A DNA stretch of 64,000 nt. Source: Syngnathus acus. Taxonomy: Eukaryota; Chordata; Actinopteri; Syngnathiformes; Syngnathidae. How positions within the stretch are numbered: position 1 is the first letter of the stretch; each line of letters starts with the position of its first letter. Location: contig NC_051097.1 of the NCBI RefSeq assembly GCF_901709675.1, forward strand, positions 7,478,039 through 7,542,038. The letters are read 5' to 3'. The notes under the pieces are model-generated. The model saw only the letters and a list, made by a program, of their open reading frames with translations. It was not told the origin of the DNA and did no database searches. Below are positions 60,851 through 64,000 of this stretch, piece by piece. A program made the translations under genes and the position numbers.

Positions 60851-62288
60851 GTTCACCATCCATCAGCAGCACAAATGAAAGGCCCTGACCGGCCTAGCAA
60901 ACCACCAAAACAACACACATTAGCCACAACAAATCGCATCAACAACCATTTATTTACATTACCGCAGGCTTTAAGTAGATTGTCCAGAAGTCTGTGCGGC
61001 CATCTACTCGCCGTAATGAAGACAAACACATTACAAAGGGAGTCCACTTATCTTGATATGGATCACCTCTAAATTGTACACTTTTAGAGATAACCACCTC
61101 CAGTCTCTTCTGGATTTTTGTGATTAGGACTCAAGCATTGTTCATTAATGAATCAAGATTGAGTATCCGCTGAGAACAGCATGTGTGGCTGTAAGAGCTA
61201 AATGTCACTGTGAATTCATTATGGTTTACAGCGGGGAGAGAACTGAAAAATTAAATCGGATAGAAGGCAATAGATCACATTTCCTTGATGAAATAGGGAA
61301 ACTTAAAAATCAATTGTTAATTTATAGATTTTTTAAAAATAGTTATTTGGGTAAATTATAGATATGCATCATCCCTGACACGATTGATTGATTTTTGTAG
61401 GCTTATGCAGATATTCTGAACCGATTAATTGGCCGTTTGATTAAGGAAATAAATAAAGAAGAAACTATTGTTTTTGGTCCCTGATATGAATTGCAGACAT
61501 ATGATTTCACTCTTTTACAATACTTGATTAAATTTTTTTGTAATTTTACAACAGAGAAAAATTAGCAAGACTCGATTTATATGCCGATTTTTTTGGGGAG
61601 GGGTTGAATGTCATCATTGTCTTAAGTCTAAAGTTCAAAATGAAAAAATCTTTTTTTTTTTAAATAAATCATACCTAACCAACATACCTTCTAAAACTGC
61701 GCCATATTTTATCCAATTGAATTACTGAATTGAATCGTTCCAAAACATATTGCACCCTATTCTCGATAGAAAGCACTGAATCATATTTTATTAAAAAGAT
61801 GGACACTGGTAATAGTAAATCTACAGAAATACAACACAGGAATCACGGTAAGTTAAAGTAGTACTCGAAAATCCAACAGCATTCTCCTCAACAAGCTCCT
61901 GATAAACATTTGAATAAATTTGTCGCCTAAGACCAATTTCCTTTGCACATGTAATCTCCTCCAGCAACACGCTAGTGCAGAACCAGGGTGGACCATATGG
62001 TGTGCGCAGATCCAGTGCACCAAAGGGTCCTATCACTTGAAAATAGGCTCCATTAGAGCCTCTCGATGGGCAAACTCACTAACGTGTTGTTCGTGGAGTT
62101 CCCCTCGTCCAAAAAACAGCTTTTGTTGTGCCACACCTCGGTTGCCCTCCAGTTCCATTCTGATTTACATACAAATTGATCTTGAGGTAAATCAGATGTC
62201 ATTTTTTTTTCTGCAGGTCACGGGGAGCACGCTGAGATAATGAAATCAGAGTCCGCTGAGTGCTACACTTGCAACGCTACCAGATGGG
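60851..62288. other. Non-coding stretch
   Basis: AACCGATTAATTGGCCGTTT at 61419-61438 is another member of the ATTAATCGG fragments. Frames of 71-106 codons at 61821-62240 on both strands lack domains. No exon is supported. Confidence 0.45.
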
Positions 62289-62310
62289 TCTCTCTCTCTC
62301 TCTCTCTCTC
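62289..62310 (+). repeat. (TC)n microsatellite
   Basis: Eleven TC units. Confidence 0.95.
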
Positions 62311-62337
62311 GCTGTAATGCGGCGCGACTACGGCTGG

Positions 62338-62429
62338 GTGCACACGAGCGTCGGTGCAAATGTGTCAAAATTGACATAACCTGCGTTCATTTCGCCAATG
62401 ACGAAATGAACGCCGGTGCTCGTGTGCGA
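62338..62429. repeat. Foldback palindrome with two internal hairpins
   Basis: Inner stem: GCGTTCATTTCG (62383-62394) and CGAAATGAACGC (62402-62413) are perfect 12-base complements around a 7-base loop. Outer stem: GCACACGAGCGTCGG (62340-62354) pairs with CCGGTGCTCGTGTGC (62413-62427), with two mismatches. Between the arms TGTCAA (62363-62368) and TTGACA (62371-62376) form a second small hairpin. As a single strand this would fold into a three-way junction. It could be a remnant of a foldback transposon or MITE. No precursor-microRNA family is recognised. Confidence 0.65.
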
Positions 62430-62523
62430 CCATTTTTTTTGACAGCCGCGTGTACTCGGCATGGTTCAATTTGCTCGGTGGTCACCACGCGTGTTTTAAA
62501 TTCATCCTACTGTGATTTATTGC

Positions 62524-62590
62524 GGGCGGCTCGGTGAGTGGTACTGACTCTCGGTTTTGAGGTTCGGGATTTGAATCTTGCTGGTGTTAC
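62524..62590 (+). mobile_element. tRNA-like SINE head remnant, more decayed
   Basis: GCGGCTCGGTGAGTGGTACT (box-A-like), followed by GGTTTTGAGGTTCGGGATTT and GAATC (box-B-like), parallels the copy at 54773 (GTTCTGAAGTTTTGGGTTTG, AATCCC). Confidence 0.4.
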
Positions 62591-64000
62591 AATACATTAG
62601 AACTAAATGGAGGCCTACAAATAAATTCCAGGCAGTGGGAGGAGTTGTCTTGACTGTTCAAATTTATCGGATAAGCTCAAGCTCGCAGATCATAAATTGC
62701 ATGGAAAATTTGCCCGCCTCCAACAAATTCCTCCACCCGAGTCCAAGCCCATTTTCTTTCAACAAAAGAAACGACAGACAGTTGGGGCACTTGACAAATG
62801 ACGGAGCCCGTAGGGGTGACAATTAGAAGGACAAGAACCTGATGGAGCGTCACATCTCATTAATGCCGTCTGGGGATGAATTAAAAAGCAGCGTAATGTA
62901 CGAGCAATGTTACGAAGGCGAGCGTCTACACGAGACTGACAGGTGATTAGTGTTGCTAAAAGATTTAATTCTCAATTTGGCCTGATTACGGGAAATTTGG
63001 GCAACCTGATTTAGCACAAAACAGCTTTCCCACTTGAGTGCACTTTTTTTTCTTAATTAGAACCATTGTTCAACCTTTCACTGATAAAAGTGCTTCAAAA
63101 TACTTTTCAAACTTTTTTCCCCCCCCCGCATCTCATAAATCATGCTATGCCTCCATGTTGGGAGGCGAAACTTTTTGCTCTTCTTCTTGGCGTTTGGTCC
63201 GATCGCCATACGGCGTCTTTGGCGGTGGGAAGCAATCTCATGAATACAAGAGTTATTTAAAGTAAAGCAGCGTGCGGCCCAGGTGGGGAGGAGACGACGC
63301 TATTGTTCCATTTCAAGGCTGCCAGTCTGACGGATGACTTTGGGGCCTCACATCATTCCTCACTTTCTTTTTGCTTGTATTTATGATTTGAAGGAGAGGA
63401 ATTACAACGCAGACAGTCTGCCACGTTTTACGTCGGAATGCTTTTTTCTTTTCATCCCCCGACTGCTTCAGGTAGGCCGTGTGAATTCGCACGCTACAAA
63501 AGTCTATTGTTAGTCCCTTTTTTTGTGCACGGCTAATCCATTTATCATGCTTATTCAATTTACAGGTTCAGGTGCAAAGATTTAAAGCCGTGTACTTTCA
63601 TCCCGGCAAATTGCCTATACAGAACCTCACATGCTTTAGACAAGCCATTTTGAGACAGCAAATTCACTTTATATTGCCTTTTAAAGACTTGAGTGACAGA
63701 GTGACAAAGCCATCAAAGGACTGATGTTTTTTTGGCATGAATAAGTCATGCTAGCATAATAAAGCATATTAAAGATGGATTCCCAAATTGATAAATATAT
63801 TGTCAATATGCTCTTGTATGATGAACTCATGTCCAAAATTCACTTTGAAATTCCTCACTAAATGGAAAAGCAAAGTTTGATTCTGGGTATGCCATGCACA
63901 TCGTCGCCACCTACAGCATTGGAGTGCAATAGTCACAGCCAACACGTACGACTTTTAAACTTGCAAATTGATGTGTTACTGTAAAAATTGCTTGTAGAGT
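62591..64000. other. Non-coding stretch to window end
   Basis: A C9 run lies at 63119-63127. No exon, splice pair or recognisable element is seen. Frames at 62578-63558 are short and domain-free. Confidence 0.5.

Noticed and set aside
1-64000. CRISPR arrays, bacterial operons, rRNA or prophage-like systems
   Set aside because: Composition, splice signals and repeats are those of a vertebrate nuclear genome; no such structures are present.

Overview
The window reads as vertebrate, almost certainly teleost-fish, nuclear DNA. No open reading frame exceeds 174 codons and none looks like an intact intronless gene. The sequence is full of (CA)n microsatellites, long A/T and C/G homopolymers, a decayed L2/CR1-type LINE, tRNA-like SINE heads and short dispersed repeats. 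There are no bacterial gene clusters, operons, rRNA genes or CRISPR arrays. The finer placement (percomorph fish) is an inference from the repeat types.

The best gene evidence is one first coding exon on the minus strand at 38872-38938. It encodes a clean signal peptide and ends at a splice donor in phase 1. A likely 5' UTR and promoter lie just upstream (38939-39480). If this is right, everything from 38871 down to position 1 is its first intron, at least 38.8 kb long. Inside that intron, at 5916-6000, is a perfect donor directly abutting an acceptor-like sequence with a branch point and an AG-free pyrimidine tract. This is the layout of a recursive (zero-length-exon) splice site. The protein cannot be named from the signal peptide alone; long-intron neuronal surface-protein genes are one plausible class.

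Upstream of the gene (38.9-64 kb) is a CpG-rich block at 57140-57500 that ends in a minus-strand donor. It could be a distal promoter or leader exon, or another gene's start. Weaker splice-bounded candidates lie between at 48468-48531, 43750-44096 and 42514-42599. The far right holds the LINE remnant (60470-60850), a TC microsatellite, a foldback palindrome (62338-62429) and a SINE-like head.

Across the window a dispersed repeat with an unusually well kept 17-base core (GAGGATAAAGAATATAT) occurs at about eight sites on both strands. Several CTCF-like motifs are visible in both orientations. Most remaining DNA is unannotated intronic or intergenic sequence. A few blocks look like conserved vertebrate non-coding elements, but this cannot be shown from one sequence.
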